Assembly (NCBI RefSeq): GCF_000154785.2
Contig: NC_015730.1
Span: 1,860,001-1,924,000, forward strand
DNA length: 64,000 nt
Direction: 5' to 3'
DNA from: Roseobacter litoralis Och 149
Lineage (GTDB): Bacteria; Pseudomonadota; Alphaproteobacteria; Rhodobacterales; Rhodobacteraceae
Part shown: piece by piece, positions 1 to 8,512 of the stretch
How the letters are laid out: every line of letters begins with the position of its first letter
How positions within the stretch are numbered: position 1 is the stretch's first letter
Made by a program: the position numbers and the translations under genes
The notes under the pieces: generated by a model
What the model saw: the letters and a program-made list of their open reading frames with translations, nothing else
What the model was told of the DNA's origin: nothing
Database searches by the model: none

Positions 1-696
1 GGCCATGGAGAGTGTTTGCACAAAGATCGAAATGCGCACGACCGGGTGTTGCAGCATCTGCCGCACGGCATCCACAATCAGTGCGATTTTCAACGGGCGC
101 CTGTTTGTTTCTGGCAGGGTTTCGGGCAGCCGAAGGCCAAGCCAAACCGCTGAAATCAAAGAGAAGATCATAAAGGCGAGGAAAATACTGCGCCAGCCGG
201 TAAAGTGAATGATAACGACGCCCATGGCGGGCGCAAAGGCCGGAACGATCGTGAAGATGATCATGACGATGGACAGGATGCGCGCCATCTCGCGCCCTGA
301 GAACAGATCGCGCACGATCGCAATACAGACCACACGCGGGCCGGACGCTCCGATTCCCTGAAATACCCGGGCAATCAACATCAGTTCCAGGGACTGACTG
401 GCCCAAGCCACAGCCGCAGAGGCAATGTATAGACCCGCGCCCAGAAACATGATGCGTCGCCGCCCAAAAGCATCCGAAAGTGGTCCGGTAAAAAACGTCC
501 CGATCCCCATGCCCAAAACAAAGGAGGTGATGATCAATGTGGCGCGCGTTGGCTCCAACGGTGTCAGTTGCGTTGCAATATCGGGCATCGCAGGCAGCAT
601 GGCGTCAATCGAAAAAGCGATTGTCGCAAACATCATCGCCATGAGGGCAATGAACTCAGCCCGGGCAATCGGGAGGTGGCGCGTCGTCTGCGTCAA
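1..696 (-). CDS. MFS drug-resistance transporter, Bcr/CflA type (3' part cut off by window edge)
   Basis: Read on the minus strand, 1-696 is open and encodes the N-terminal half of a major facilitator transporter. Visible features are a first membrane helix, the luminal stretch MLPAMPDIATQL, the loop motif GPLSDAFGRRR (MFS motif A) and RVFQGIGASGPRVV, as in Bcr/CflA multidrug exporters. The role inferred from the family is proton-driven efflux of small drugs or metabolites across the inner membrane. The start is uncertain: TTG at 696 follows an in-frame stop at 712-714 and gives a typical N-terminus, while the first ATG is at 642. The C-terminal half lies outside the window. The gene downstream of its promoter region (822-1463) is a separate unit on the same strand. 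Confidence 0.8.
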   Translation of the reverse strand, partial: MTQTTRHLPIARAEFIALMAMMFATIAFSIDAMLPAMPDIATQLTPLEPTRATLIITSFVLGMGIGTFFTGPLSDAFGRRRIMFLGAGLYIASAAVAWASQSLELMLIARVFQGIGASGPRVVCIAIVRDLFSGREMARILSIVMIIFTIVPAFAPAMGVVIIHFTGWRSIFLAFMIFSLISAVWLGLRLPETLPETNRRPLKIALIVDAVRQMLQHPVVRISIFVQTLSMA

Positions 697-821
697 ATTA
701 CTGGCCCTGTCTCACTTCGCGCGTTCACAAATTGGCGCTACTTAGCGTCAGACATAACCTAGAGTTGAACCCTCTTCAATCTCGACTTGACGTGACATTT
801 TAACATTTTTGCACAGTAACC

Positions 822-1463
822 TCAGCTGTTCGTAGAGACCTCTGCGATGACCTTGTGCCAGAGTTCCGCAGGTTGCGCGCCGGGCACGGCGTGTTTGCCC
901 GCCACAACAAAGGTCGGCACAGACGTGACACCCATACTGCGGCTGTGCGCATCACGCGTTTTGATGTCGTCGATATCGGCATCGGATTTCAAAAGCTTGG
1001 CAATCACGGCAGCATCCATCCCGATGCTATCGGCGATATCTCCTAGGACCTCGGCGTTGCCAATGTCCCGGCCTTCTTTGAAATATGCCTTGAACAGAGC
1101 CGAAACGGCTGCGGTCTGACGCCCTTCAATCCCGGCCCAGTGGATCAGACGGTGCGCATCTATCGTGTTGGGTGTGCGCTTCATAGCCTCGAAATCAATC
1201 TCCAACCCTGCGGCTTTGGCATTTTCAACGACCGGTGCGTAGGCGCGCACTGCACCTTCCTTGCCGCCAAACTTGCCTTCCAGATAGGCGCGGCGGTCCA
1301 TACCATCGCGCGGCATTTCCGGGTTCAGTTGAAAGGGGTGCCATTCAATCACGAAGGGGTGATCAGGGTTTTCCGCGAGGGCGCGGTCCAGGTGCGCCTT
1401 GCCGATATAGCACCACGGGCAAATGGGATCTGATATGATATCAATCTTTGTCTTTTCGGTCAT
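822..1463 (-). CDS. DsbA-family (FrnE-like) thioredoxin-fold oxidoreductase
   Basis: A 213-residue protein starting MTEKTKIDIISDPICPWCYI. It carries a CPWC redox motif near residue 15 and the helical insertion typical of the FrnE/2-hydroxychromene-2-carboxylate isomerase group. Two active cysteines favour a FrnE-like disulfide oxidoreductase over an isomerase, where the first Cys is usually lost. There is no signal peptide, so it is probably cytoplasmic. The reading frame is open further upstream, to 1586, but the ATG at 1463 starts exactly where family homology begins. This start lies inside the 3' end of the acyl-CoA synthetase gene (23-nt overlap), so the two are probably co-transcribed and coupled. 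The substrate is unknown. Confidence 0.85.
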   Translation of the reverse strand: MTEKTKIDIISDPICPWCYIGKAHLDRALAENPDHPFVIEWHPFQLNPEMPRDGMDRRAYLEGKFGGKEGAVRAYAPVVENAKAAGLEIDFEAMKRTPNTIDAHRLIHWAGIEGRQTAAVSALFKAYFKEGRDIGNAEVLGDIADSIGMDAAVIAKLLKSDADIDDIKTRDAHSRSMGVTSVPTFVVAGKHAVPGAQPAELWHKVIAEVSTNS

Positions 1464-2973
1464 GGTGCCTCTCAAAGCGTTGGCGCAGAACACGGCGCAG
1501 GATTTTGCCATTTGCGCCCATGGGCAGGTCCGGCAGGTGTTCAAACACCCGGGGCTGTTTATAGCGCGCGAGTGTGCTCGACACATAAGCGCGCAGCTGC
1601 GCCTCGTCCAGTGCGTTTGCGGCGGTGTAAAAGGCGGCGATCACCGTAGTGTCCGTTTTGACTTTGACCTCTGTGACAGCCACTGCCGTGATGCCGGGGC
1701 AATCGGCCAGCACGCGTTCGACCTCAATGGGGGACACCCGGTAGCCGCCCGCATTCATCATATCATCATCGCGGCCCATGTAGGTGATGTGCCCCTGCGC
1801 GTCCATCACGCCCTGATCGCCGGTCAGAAACCACGCACCGGACATGCGTTCGGCGGTTTCTTTCGGCGCATTCAGATACCCCAGCATCAGCCCCGGATCA
1901 CTGCGCGCGACGGCGATGGTGCCTTCTTCGCCCAAAGGAACCGGTTCACCGTTTTTCAGCAGTGCAATACGTCGACCCTTTTGGGGTTTGCCCAAGGTGC
2001 CTGCGGCGTTTTGATCGGCCGAGCTTTGCGAAATGAAGGTTGAGCATTCGGACATGCCGTATGCTTCAAAGACAGGACACCCCGTTGCTGTCACCCAGCG
2101 CGCGGCGAGAGCGGGGGGGAGCTTTTCGCCCGCACTCAACCCATGGCGCAAGGCAGGCAGGGGCACAGGTTCCGCATCCTCAAGGAGTTGTCGATATACT
2201 CCGGGCGCTGCTGCAAAGATGCTGGCGTCATGCTTTGCCAAAAGCGCGGGTAAGTTTCGCGGTTTGGTGCCGGGCACCGGTATCACAGCGGTGGCACCAA
2301 GCGTCCAGGGATCCATCAGCCCGGTGCCCAGCGTATAGGTCCAGTTAAAGGCCCCCGCATGCAGCAAACGGTCATCGGGTTGCAAGCCATACCATCCGTC
2401 AAACATCATCTGCCGCGCCCAGATGGCCCGATGCGCATGCGCAACCGCGCGCGGCTTGCCCGATGTGCCGGAGGTGAAAATAATATACCCAAGGCGGTCC
2501 GGGTCGCCCAGATGATAGGGCGCGGCTGGCAGGCTGCGAAAGGACTGCAGCCTATCAAGGTCAATTATCGCAGCGTATTCCGGGCAGGGGATGTCCGGTG
2601 CCGCCACCACGGCCTTTGGCGCGACGGTTTTGATGACAAATTCCGCCTCGCCCTGCGTCAGAGCGGCCGAGGTGGGCACCGGGACCAGCCCGGCGGCCAT
2701 TGCGGCCAGATAGGTGATGGGAAAGTCGATTGTATTGCCAAGGCGCATGACGATCACATCACCCGGCACAAGACCATAGCGCAAGAAACCCGTGGCGGTG
2801 CCGAGCACTGCAGTCTCCAATGCGCCAAAAGACCAGGTTTCGGTGTGATCGGGGGACACAATCAGCAAGGCATCTTTTTGCGGACATGCACGGCCAGCGG
2901 CCAGTACATGGCGCGTCAGGTTGAAGGGGCTGGGGCACGGGGCGAAAGGACCCGCATCATAGATCGATTTCAT
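1441..2973 (-). CDS. Acyl-CoA synthetase / AMP-dependent ligase (benzoate-CoA ligase-like)
   Basis: A 510-residue member of the ANL superfamily, which activates a carboxylate with ATP and joins it to CoA. The P-loop-like motif FTSGTSGKPRAVAHAH lies near residues 162-177, the A7/A8 region (TGDQGVMDAQGHITYMGR, then GGYRVSPIEVE) near 390-425, and the catalytic lysine in NGKILRR close to the C-terminus. The enzyme is therefore complete. The overall pattern resembles the benzoate-CoA/2-aminobenzoate-CoA ligase branch, but the acid used cannot be told from sequence alone. It overlaps the FrnE-like gene by 23 nt downstream and is divergent from the XRE-cupin regulator at 3039. That arrangement suggests local control by the regulator. 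Confidence 0.85.
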   Translation of the reverse strand: MKSIYDAGPFAPCPSPFNLTRHVLAAGRACPQKDALLIVSPDHTETWSFGALETAVLGTATGFLRYGLVPGDVIVMRLGNTIDFPITYLAAMAAGLVPVPTSAALTQGEAEFVIKTVAPKAVVAAPDIPCPEYAAIIDLDRLQSFRSLPAAPYHLGDPDRLGYIIFTSGTSGKPRAVAHAHRAIWARQMMFDGWYGLQPDDRLLHAGAFNWTYTLGTGLMDPWTLGATAVIPVPGTKPRNLPALLAKHDASIFAAAPGVYRQLLEDAEPVPLPALRHGLSAGEKLPPALAARWVTATGCPVFEAYGMSECSTFISQSSADQNAAGTLGKPQKGRRIALLKNGEPVPLGEEGTIAVARSDPGLMLGYLNAPKETAERMSGAWFLTGDQGVMDAQGHITYMGRDDDMMNAGGYRVSPIEVERVLADCPGITAVAVTEVKVKTDTTVIAAFYTAANALDEAQLRAYVSSTLARYKQPRVFEHLPDLPMGANGKILRRVLRQRFERHHDRKDKD

Positions 2974-3038
2974 ACTGCGGTGCTAGCGGGCAGGTAGCGG
3001 CGTTGCAAGCCCGTGGGCTTGCGCTTACAAGATCACAT

Positions 3039-3662
3039 ATGACCCGGAGTGACCCAAAAACACTGATCAGCCTATCCCGTGAAAACGGCACTGATGAACC
3101 TGTGGCCCCGTTGGATTTGGGGGTCCGCGTGCGCGAGTTGCGCAAAGCGCGCGCGTGGACGCTTGAGCAGGCCGCGACCAAGGCGGGGCTGGCACGCTCT
3201 ACCCTCAGCAAGATCGAAAACGGGCAGATGTCGCCGACCTATGACGCACTCAAGAAACTGGCAACTGGGTTGAACATTTCGATCCCGCAGCTTTTTACGC
3301 CGCCGCATGCAGAACAGGCCAATGGGCGACTGGCCGTGACCAAATCAGGTGAGGGTGCAGCACAAGCCACCGTCACCTATGAACATGAGTTGCTGGCGGA
3401 TACGTTGAGCAAAAAGAAGATGTTGCCCTACCGCACGCGTGTCAGAGCGCGCAAAATGTCGGAATTTGACGGCTGGGTGCGCCATGACGGCGAAGAGTAT
3501 CTTTATGTGCTGACCGGGGTCATCCGTCTTTACACCGAATTCTATGAACCCATCGAAATGCGGCGTGGGGACAGTGCCTATTACGACGCTACGATGGGTC
3601 ACAATGTGGTTTCAGTAAGTCCGGAAGACGCCAATATACTCTGGGTCACGTCGCTGGTCTGA
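3039..3662 (+). CDS. XRE-family transcriptional regulator with C-terminal cupin domain
   Basis: A 207-residue regulator. An N-terminal helix-turn-helix of the XRE/Cro type (GVRVRELRKARAWTLEQAAT through GLARSTLSKIENGQMSPTY) occupies roughly residues 30-85. A cupin_2 fold follows, recognisable from DGWVRHDGEEYLYVLTGVI and the late GHNVVSV. This architecture, known from PuuR-like regulators, usually senses a small metabolite through the cupin. I chose the ATG at 3039; a TTG-initiated extension from 3003 is possible but lacks a good ribosome site. It is divergent from the acyl-CoA synthetase gene with 65 bp between them and is the obvious candidate to control it. Its stop codon abuts the stop of the convergent SBP gene within one TGATCA at 3660-3665. 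Confidence 0.88.
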   Translation: MTRSDPKTLISLSRENGTDEPVAPLDLGVRVRELRKARAWTLEQAATKAGLARSTLSKIENGQMSPTYDALKKLATGLNISIPQLFTPPHAEQANGRLAVTKSGEGAAQATVTYEHELLADTLSKKKMLPYRTRVRARKMSEFDGWVRHDGEEYLYVLTGVIRLYTEFYEPIEMRRGDSAYYDATMGHNVVSVSPEDANILWVTSLV

Positions 3663-5480
3663 TCAGCTGTCCTCAAACCACCAGACCTGCGGCATGAAAT
3701 TCGGTCCATCCCCATATATTGGCAGCTGTTCGGGAAAACGCAGCCGTGCGTCATGGGCAATCCGCCCGACAGTATATTGCCAGAAGGGGATCACGTACCG
3801 ACCAGCAGTGAGGGTCCGATCCAATGCCCTTACTGCCGCAACAAAGTCTTCTTGCGAACGCGCAACCAGCATCGCGTCGATCATGGCGTCAATCACGGGG
3901 GAAGTTGCCCCCATCAGATTGCGCGACCCTTCCTGATCCGCTGCCGCAGAGCCCCAGTAAAACCGCTGCTCATTTCCGGGCGACAGGGACAGGGCGCGGC
4001 GGTAGGGGGTCATGTCAAAATCAAATGCAGTTGTGCGTTGGACATATTGCGCACTGTCCGTCGTCTCAACAGCGACATCAATTCCCAGCCGTCGAAGAGC
4101 GCTGACATAAAGGTCAGTGATCGCCTTGTTTTCGCTACTGCCCTGAGACAGCAGGATCGTGAAGGCGAGGGGATCACCTGCGCCGTTTTGCATGACCCCG
4201 TCCTGCGCGCTCCAGCCGGCCTCTTGCAGCAAAGCCATCGCTTGACGGATGCCGCGTCGGTTGCGCTCGGAGCCATCGCTCTGGGGCAGGGTGTATCCTT
4301 CCAGCGTGCCGGGCAGCAGGTCATCCGCAAAAGGAGACAGCAGGTCGGCGACTTTGCCCGTGGCAGGACCGGGCACAAACGCCAGTTCCGAGTTTGAAAA
4401 GTAAGACGTGATCCGGGGCTGCGACGACCCGGTCAGCGTGTCGTTGATGAATTCGAAATTGAACGCAAGGATCATCGCCTCGCGCACACGCCAGTCATCA
4501 AAAGGAGGCGTGCGCGTATTCATCACGAAACCCGTCATGCCTGATGGCTTGCCATGGGGGATTTCCGATTTGACAATATCGCCGCGCGCAACGGCTGGGA
4601 AATCATACAGCCTTGCCCATTTGTCCGCGTTGAACTCCCGCAGCGCGGAAATCTCGCCTGCCTTGAAGGCCTCGAACATCACCGAGGCATCCCCGTAAAA
4701 ATCCAGCTTGATCTGGTCGATGTTATGCGTGCCCCGACGAAACGGGATGTCAGCCCCCCAATAGTCAGGGTTGCGCGTGAGTTGCACAAAGCGGCCCGCC
4801 TCGTAATCGGACACCACATAGGGCCCGGACCCTATCGGGATATCCGCAAGGGGTGCGTTGGCAAAATCGCGCCCCTCCCACTGCGCTTTGCTCAGGATGG
4901 GCCGCATGCCCGCCAGCAGCGCCAATTCGCGACTGTCCCCGGTGAACGTGATGCGCAGGCTGCGGGGGCCTGTCTGTGTGATGGTGTCGATTTGGGCATG
5001 CAGGCTGTGATATCTGGGGTGACCTTCTGTTCCCAACACCTCGTAGGAAAACAACACATCCTCAACCGTGACCGGCGACCCGTCAGAGAATCGAGCACCC
5101 TCACGCAGGGTAAACTCAACCCATGTCCGATCGTCTGGCACCTCTACCGATTCGGCCAGAACGCCGTAAAGCGCGAAAGGTTCATCCCACGAACGTCCCA
5201 TCAGCGCCTCATGGGTGAAAAACCTGAGCTGCCAGGGGGACGTGCCTTTATGCACGTAAGGGTTGAGGCTGTTGAAACCGCCTGTATTGCCCAGCGTGAT
5301 GCTGCCCCCTTTGGGTGCGTCGGGCCTTGCGTAGGGCAGGGACACAAAATCCGGTGGAAGGGCAGGGTCACCGTACATAGATATCCCGTGCGCAGGCTCT
5401 GCGCGGGCCTGAAGCGCACCGAGAATCACCGCAAAGAATGCGAAATTCCGCATCAACCGGAAGAAAAAAACCGTATTCAT
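3663..5480 (-). CDS. YejA-like extracellular solute-binding protein (peptide/opine family 5)
   Basis: A 605-residue periplasmic binding protein of the oligopeptide (SBP_bac_5) family. A signal peptide covers about the first 28 residues (hydrophobic stretch, then LQARA before EPAHG). The mature start, HGISMYGDPALPPDF, and the following YARPDAPKGG and NPYVHKGT are typical of the YejA group, which binds peptides for the YejABEF importer. No permease or ATPase gene is adjacent in this window, so it is an orphan binding protein that either serves a distant transporter or has been separated from it. A second Met at residue 10 (MRNFAFF) could be the true start. Confident as to family; ligand unknown. 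Confidence 0.88.
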   Translation of the reverse strand: MNTVFFFRLMRNFAFFAVILGALQARAEPAHGISMYGDPALPPDFVSLPYARPDAPKGGSITLGNTGGFNSLNPYVHKGTSPWQLRFFTHEALMGRSWDEPFALYGVLAESVEVPDDRTWVEFTLREGARFSDGSPVTVEDVLFSYEVLGTEGHPRYHSLHAQIDTITQTGPRSLRITFTGDSRELALLAGMRPILSKAQWEGRDFANAPLADIPIGSGPYVVSDYEAGRFVQLTRNPDYWGADIPFRRGTHNIDQIKLDFYGDASVMFEAFKAGEISALREFNADKWARLYDFPAVARGDIVKSEIPHGKPSGMTGFVMNTRTPPFDDWRVREAMILAFNFEFINDTLTGSSQPRITSYFSNSELAFVPGPATGKVADLLSPFADDLLPGTLEGYTLPQSDGSERNRRGIRQAMALLQEAGWSAQDGVMQNGAGDPLAFTILLSQGSSENKAITDLYVSALRRLGIDVAVETTDSAQYVQRTTAFDFDMTPYRRALSLSPGNEQRFYWGSAAADQEGSRNLMGATSPVIDAMIDAMLVARSQEDFVAAVRALDRTLTAGRYVIPFWQYTVGRIAHDARLRFPEQLPIYGDGPNFMPQVWWFEDS

Positions 5481-5559
5481 TTTGGAGACAATTCCCTGCT
5501 GCCCTTGTTTTATTGCGCCGAAACCTACCGGGGTATTTCCATCTTATCAAACTTTTAGC

Positions 5560-5588
5560 TTGGACTGTTGCGGTAGATTGCTTATAAA
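5560..5588 (+). promoter_or_regulatory. Sigma-70-type promoter for candidate small RNA
   Basis: TTGGAC at 5560-5565 and TATAAA at 5583-5588 are separated by exactly 17 nt. This is one of the best housekeeping-type promoters visible in the window. The predicted start is near 5595. A strong terminator follows only about 75 nt later, well before the next gene at 5813, so the promoter appears to serve a short non-coding transcript. Read-through to the dehydrogenase gene is possible. Confidence 0.55.
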
Positions 5589-5594
5589 GAGATC

Positions 5595-5670
5595 ACTGCT
5601 CGATAGGTTTCTTGCCTGTATGAAACCTGCCTCAATAACTTAACGCCTGCCTTGTGCAGGCGTTTTTTTT
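5595..5670 (+). ncRNA. Candidate small RNA, two hairpins, unknown family
   Basis: A predicted transcript of about 76 nt between the sigma-70-like promoter at 5560-5588 and a Rho-independent terminator ending at 5670. Hairpin 1 has a perfect 7-bp stem (AGGTTTC 5605-5611 with GAAACCT 5622-5628) and a 10-nt loop TTGCCTGTAT. A short single-stranded stretch, CTCAATAACT, precedes the terminator hairpin. This layout (stem-loop, A/U-rich spacer, terminator with a long U tail) is the classic form of an Hfq-dependent trans-acting sRNA. No open reading frame with a ribosome site fits inside. I do not recognise the family. It could instead be an attenuated leader of the downstream dehydrogenase gene, although 143 nt separate them. 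Confidence 0.45.
5642..5670 (+). terminator. Rho-independent terminator of the candidate sRNA
   Basis: A perfect 9-bp stem, AACGCCTGC (5642-5650) with GCAGGCGTT (5656-5664), has a 5-nt loop CTTGT and runs into eight consecutive T (5663-5670). It is clearly oriented on the plus strand. Confidence 0.8.
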
Positions 5671-5812
5671 ATTTGGCCATATCGCGTCATTCAAGGCTAT
5701 CTTGGACCTGCGCGCAGCAGGTGGGCTGATTTCCGCTTTTGCCATTTTCTTTGCACCCGCAGCACGTCATGATGTGTGCAACGCAGCATTTCGAACAAGC
5801 AAGGACATCGCT

Positions 5813-6598
5813 ATGAGTTTTGAGATTTCTCTTTCCGGTAAAACCGCCATCGTAACGGGGTCAAACTCGGGCATCGGGCTGGGTATTGCGCGTGAGTTGG
5901 CGCGCGCTGGCGCAGACATCGTGCTCAATTCTTTCACGGATAATGCCGAGGATCACGACCTTGCAAAGGAGATTGCGCAGGAAACAGGTGTCACTGCGCG
6001 GTATATTCAGGCTGATATGTCCAAAGCCGATGAGTGTCGCGCCCTGATTACAAAGGCTGGCACCTGCGATATTCTGATCAACAATGCAGGCATCCAACAT
6101 GTTGCGGGCATTCCCGATTTCCCGGTCGAGAAATGGGATGCGATCATCGCGATCAACCTGTCCTCGGCTTTTCACACCACGGCCATTGCATTGCCGATGA
6201 TGCGTGCTGCGGGCTGGGGCAGGGTAATCAACATCGCCTCGGCGCATGGGTTGACCGCATCACCCTATAAATCGGCCTATATCGCCGCCAAACATGGCAT
6301 CGTCGGCTTGACCAAGACGACGGCACTGGAAACCGCGAAGGAACCGATCACCGCCAATGCGATCTGCCCCGGTTACGTGCTGACACCCATTGTCGAAAAG
6401 CAAATTCCCGACACGATGAAGGAATATGATATGACACGCGAAGAGGTCATCGAGAACGTGATGCTCACGCGGCAACCGTCCAAAGAGTTTGCAACGGTTG
6501 AGCAGATGGGCGGCACGGCGACGTTTCTGTGCTCGGATGCTGCGGCGCAAATTACCGGCACTACCATCAGCGTCGATGGAGGCTGGACGGCGCTGTAA
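5813..6598 (+). CDS. bdhA: 3-hydroxybutyrate dehydrogenase (SDR family)
   Basis: A 261-residue short-chain dehydrogenase that interconverts 3-hydroxybutyrate and acetoacetate with NAD, in polyhydroxybutyrate and ketone-body metabolism. It shows the nucleotide motif TGSNSGIGLGIA near residues 14-25, NNAGIQH near 90, and the catalytic YKSAYIAAKHG (Tyr-x-x-x-Lys). The insert around AICPGYVLTPIVEKQIPD and the C-terminal TGTTISVDGGWTA are typical of the 3-hydroxybutyrate dehydrogenase group. The frame is open back to 5654, but only the ATG at 5813 gives the family's normal length. The next gene, a patatin, starts 78 bp downstream on the same strand and is probably co-transcribed, a pairing common in related bacteria. 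Confidence 0.92.
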   Translation: MSFEISLSGKTAIVTGSNSGIGLGIARELARAGADIVLNSFTDNAEDHDLAKEIAQETGVTARYIQADMSKADECRALITKAGTCDILINNAGIQHVAGIPDFPVEKWDAIIAINLSSAFHTTAIALPMMRAAGWGRVINIASAHGLTASPYKSAYIAAKHGIVGLTKTTALETAKEPITANAICPGYVLTPIVEKQIPDTMKEYDMTREEVIENVMLTRQPSKEFATVEQMGGTATFLCSDAAAQITGTTISVDGGWTAL

Positions 6599-6676
6599 CG
6601 GATTGTTGTTTCCTGCGGGCTTACATTCAGACCATGGCAGGAACCCATAAAGTCGACCAGAAAAGGCGATAGGAAA

Positions 6677-7714
6677 ATGGCGAAAAAACGGATCAATCTG
6701 GCGCTTCAGGGCGGGGGGGCGCATGGTGCTTTTACCTGGGGTGTGCTTGATCGGCTGCTGACAGATGAAGACCTGGACGTGGCCGCGATTTCCGGCACAA
6801 GTGCCGGGGCATTGAATGGCGCCGCCTTCAAGGCTGGCATGATCGAAGGCGGGCGCGAGGGCGCGCGCGATATGTTGAACTGGCTCTGGTCAGAAGTCGG
6901 CGCGCGACCGGAAATGCAGATGTCGGAATGGATGGCGCCATTTTCCCTGTCCTCCGTTTCCAAGGCCCTTGAAAACTCATTGCCCTACCTCGCTGCTGAT
7001 GCGTGGTCGCGGGTCGTGTCGCCCTACGCCTACGGCCCTTTTTACAGCAACCCGCTGCGGCCTATCGTGTCCAAATTCAACTATGACGAAGTGCGCGCGG
7101 AAAACAGCGATGGGCCCTGCCTCTTTGTCTGTGCAACACGTGTGCGCAGCGGCAAGATCCGTGTTTTCAAAGACAGTGAAATCAGCACGGACGTCATCCT
7201 CGCATCCGCCTGTCTGCCGACGATGTTTCAGGCCGTACCGGTCACCGACCCTGTCACAGGCACGACGGAGGATTACTGGGACGGCGGTTATACAGGCAAC
7301 CCCGCGTTGTTCCCGCTGTTCAATTCGTCTTTGCCCGCCGACATCGTGGTGGTGAACATCAACCCGCTCGACCGGGTCGACACGCCCCGCACGGCACAGG
7401 CCATTCAGAACCGGATCAATGAAATCAGCTTTAATTCATCACTTTTGCGCGAGATGCGCGCGATCCACTTCGTGCAGCGGCTGCTGGATAGCGGCAGGTT
7501 GGAGTCCGATGAAAAGCAGCGTGTGCTGATGCATATGATTGCGGATGACGCGTTGATGAACGAGTTGTCCGTGGCCACGAAGGTAATCCCAACCGCCTAT
7601 ACACTGGCCAAACTCAAAGAAGCCGGACAACGTGCTGCGGATGATTTTCTGACAGCACACCGCGACGATCTGAACAAGCGCAGTTCGGTCGACATGGTCG
7701 AGATGTTTCAGTAG
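6677..7714 (+). CDS. Patatin-like phospholipase
   Basis: A 345-residue cytoplasmic serine acyl hydrolase of the patatin family. The oxyanion-hole motif GGGAHG is at residues 12-17, the nucleophile elbow GTSAG at 40-44 (Ser42), and the dyad aspartate in WDGGYTG (about Asp202). The family releases fatty acids from lipids, and some members act on intracellular poly-3-hydroxybutyrate. The 3-hydroxybutyrate dehydrogenase gene immediately upstream makes a role in polyester or storage-lipid turnover attractive, but that is inference. It is convergent with the DUF502 gene: its TAG (7712-7714) directly abuts the neighbour's stop at 7715. Confidence 0.9.
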   Translation: MAKKRINLALQGGGAHGAFTWGVLDRLLTDEDLDVAAISGTSAGALNGAAFKAGMIEGGREGARDMLNWLWSEVGARPEMQMSEWMAPFSLSSVSKALENSLPYLAADAWSRVVSPYAYGPFYSNPLRPIVSKFNYDEVRAENSDGPCLFVCATRVRSGKIRVFKDSEISTDVILASACLPTMFQAVPVTDPVTGTTEDYWDGGYTGNPALFPLFNSSLPADIVVVNINPLDRVDTPRTAQAIQNRINEISFNSSLLREMRAIHFVQRLLDSGRLESDEKQRVLMHMIADDALMNELSVATKVIPTAYTLAKLKEAGQRAADDFLTAHRDDLNKRSSVDMVEMFQ

Positions 7715-8431
7715 TCAGGCCTGCCCGGACGGGTTTTGATCATCCTTGCCGTTTGGATACACAAGACCGGCTGAAATCACCAGTTTCGCAGCTTCTTCCA
7801 CCGTCATATCAAGCTTTATGACATCGGTTTCCGGGACGAACAGCAAAAAGCCGGATGTGGGGTTGGGCGTTGTGGGTAGAAAGATGCTCAACATCGGTTG
7901 CCCGTCGTTCCCACGCGCGGCAATTTCACCTTTGGTATTGGTCGAAATGAACCCGATCGCCCAAATCCCTTGGCGCGGGTATTCGATCAGGCATGCTTTC
8001 TCAAAGGACCGTTCGGATTGCGCAAAAACGGTTTCGGAAATCTGCTTGATGCCTGAGTAAATGGAGCGGACGACGGGGGTGCGCTCCACCAGACCTTCGG
8101 CAAATGAGATCAGCGAGCGTCCGATCAGCCCTTTGGCCATCCAGCCCACGATGATCGTGAACAGCAAAAAGATAACAACGCCGATCCCGCGCACATCGAT
8201 CTGTACGGAGGGGTCAAGACCCAACAGGTCTTGCAGCACGCGGTCGGGCTGATAGCTATTTGGCACCAGCGGAAGTACGAAACCGTCAATCCAACCGACA
8301 ACCGACCATATCAGCCAGATGGTCAACCCAACCGGTGCAATGACAACGAGCCCGGTCAAGAAGTTTGAGCGCATCCGGGCAAGAATCCCGCGGCGAGGCG
8401 GTGGCATATCAGGGTCGAAAGGCGTGTTCAT
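7715..8431 (-). CDS. DUF502 family inner-membrane protein
   Basis: A 238-residue protein of the DUF502 family. After a cytoplasmic, proline-rich N-terminus there are two membrane segments (about residues 24-50, LTGLVVIAPVGLTIWLIWSV, and about 83-105, GIGVVIFLLFTIIVGWMAKG). A conserved soluble region follows, with TPVVRSIYSGIKQ and PTTPNPTSGFLLFVP, both diagnostic of the family. The function is not established. It is a single gene, convergent with the patatin gene and followed at a distance by the psuKG pair on the same strand. Confidence 0.88.
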   Translation of the reverse strand: MNTPFDPDMPPPRRGILARMRSNFLTGLVVIAPVGLTIWLIWSVVGWIDGFVLPLVPNSYQPDRVLQDLLGLDPSVQIDVRGIGVVIFLLFTIIVGWMAKGLIGRSLISFAEGLVERTPVVRSIYSGIKQISETVFAQSERSFEKACLIEYPRQGIWAIGFISTNTKGEIAARGNDGQPMLSIFLPTTPNPTSGFLLFVPETDVIKLDMTVEEAAKLVISAGLVYPNGKDDQNPSGQA

Positions 8432-8512
8432 TCAGTGTCCGTCTTTGCAAGGCACTCGCGATAGTTAGGTGGTTTGGGGACGGTTAACAATGGGGGCTTT
8501 TCGCGGAATGAC

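Noticed and set aside
3660..3665. TGATCA where stops of two convergent genes meet
   Set aside because: Merely reflects tightly packed convergent genes; no evidence of function.
4554..5558. 334-codon plus-strand ORF opposite the YejA-like gene
   Set aside because: Antisense shadow of a well-supported gene; the Arg/His-rich composition and lack of motifs are typical of the complementary frame in GC-rich DNA.
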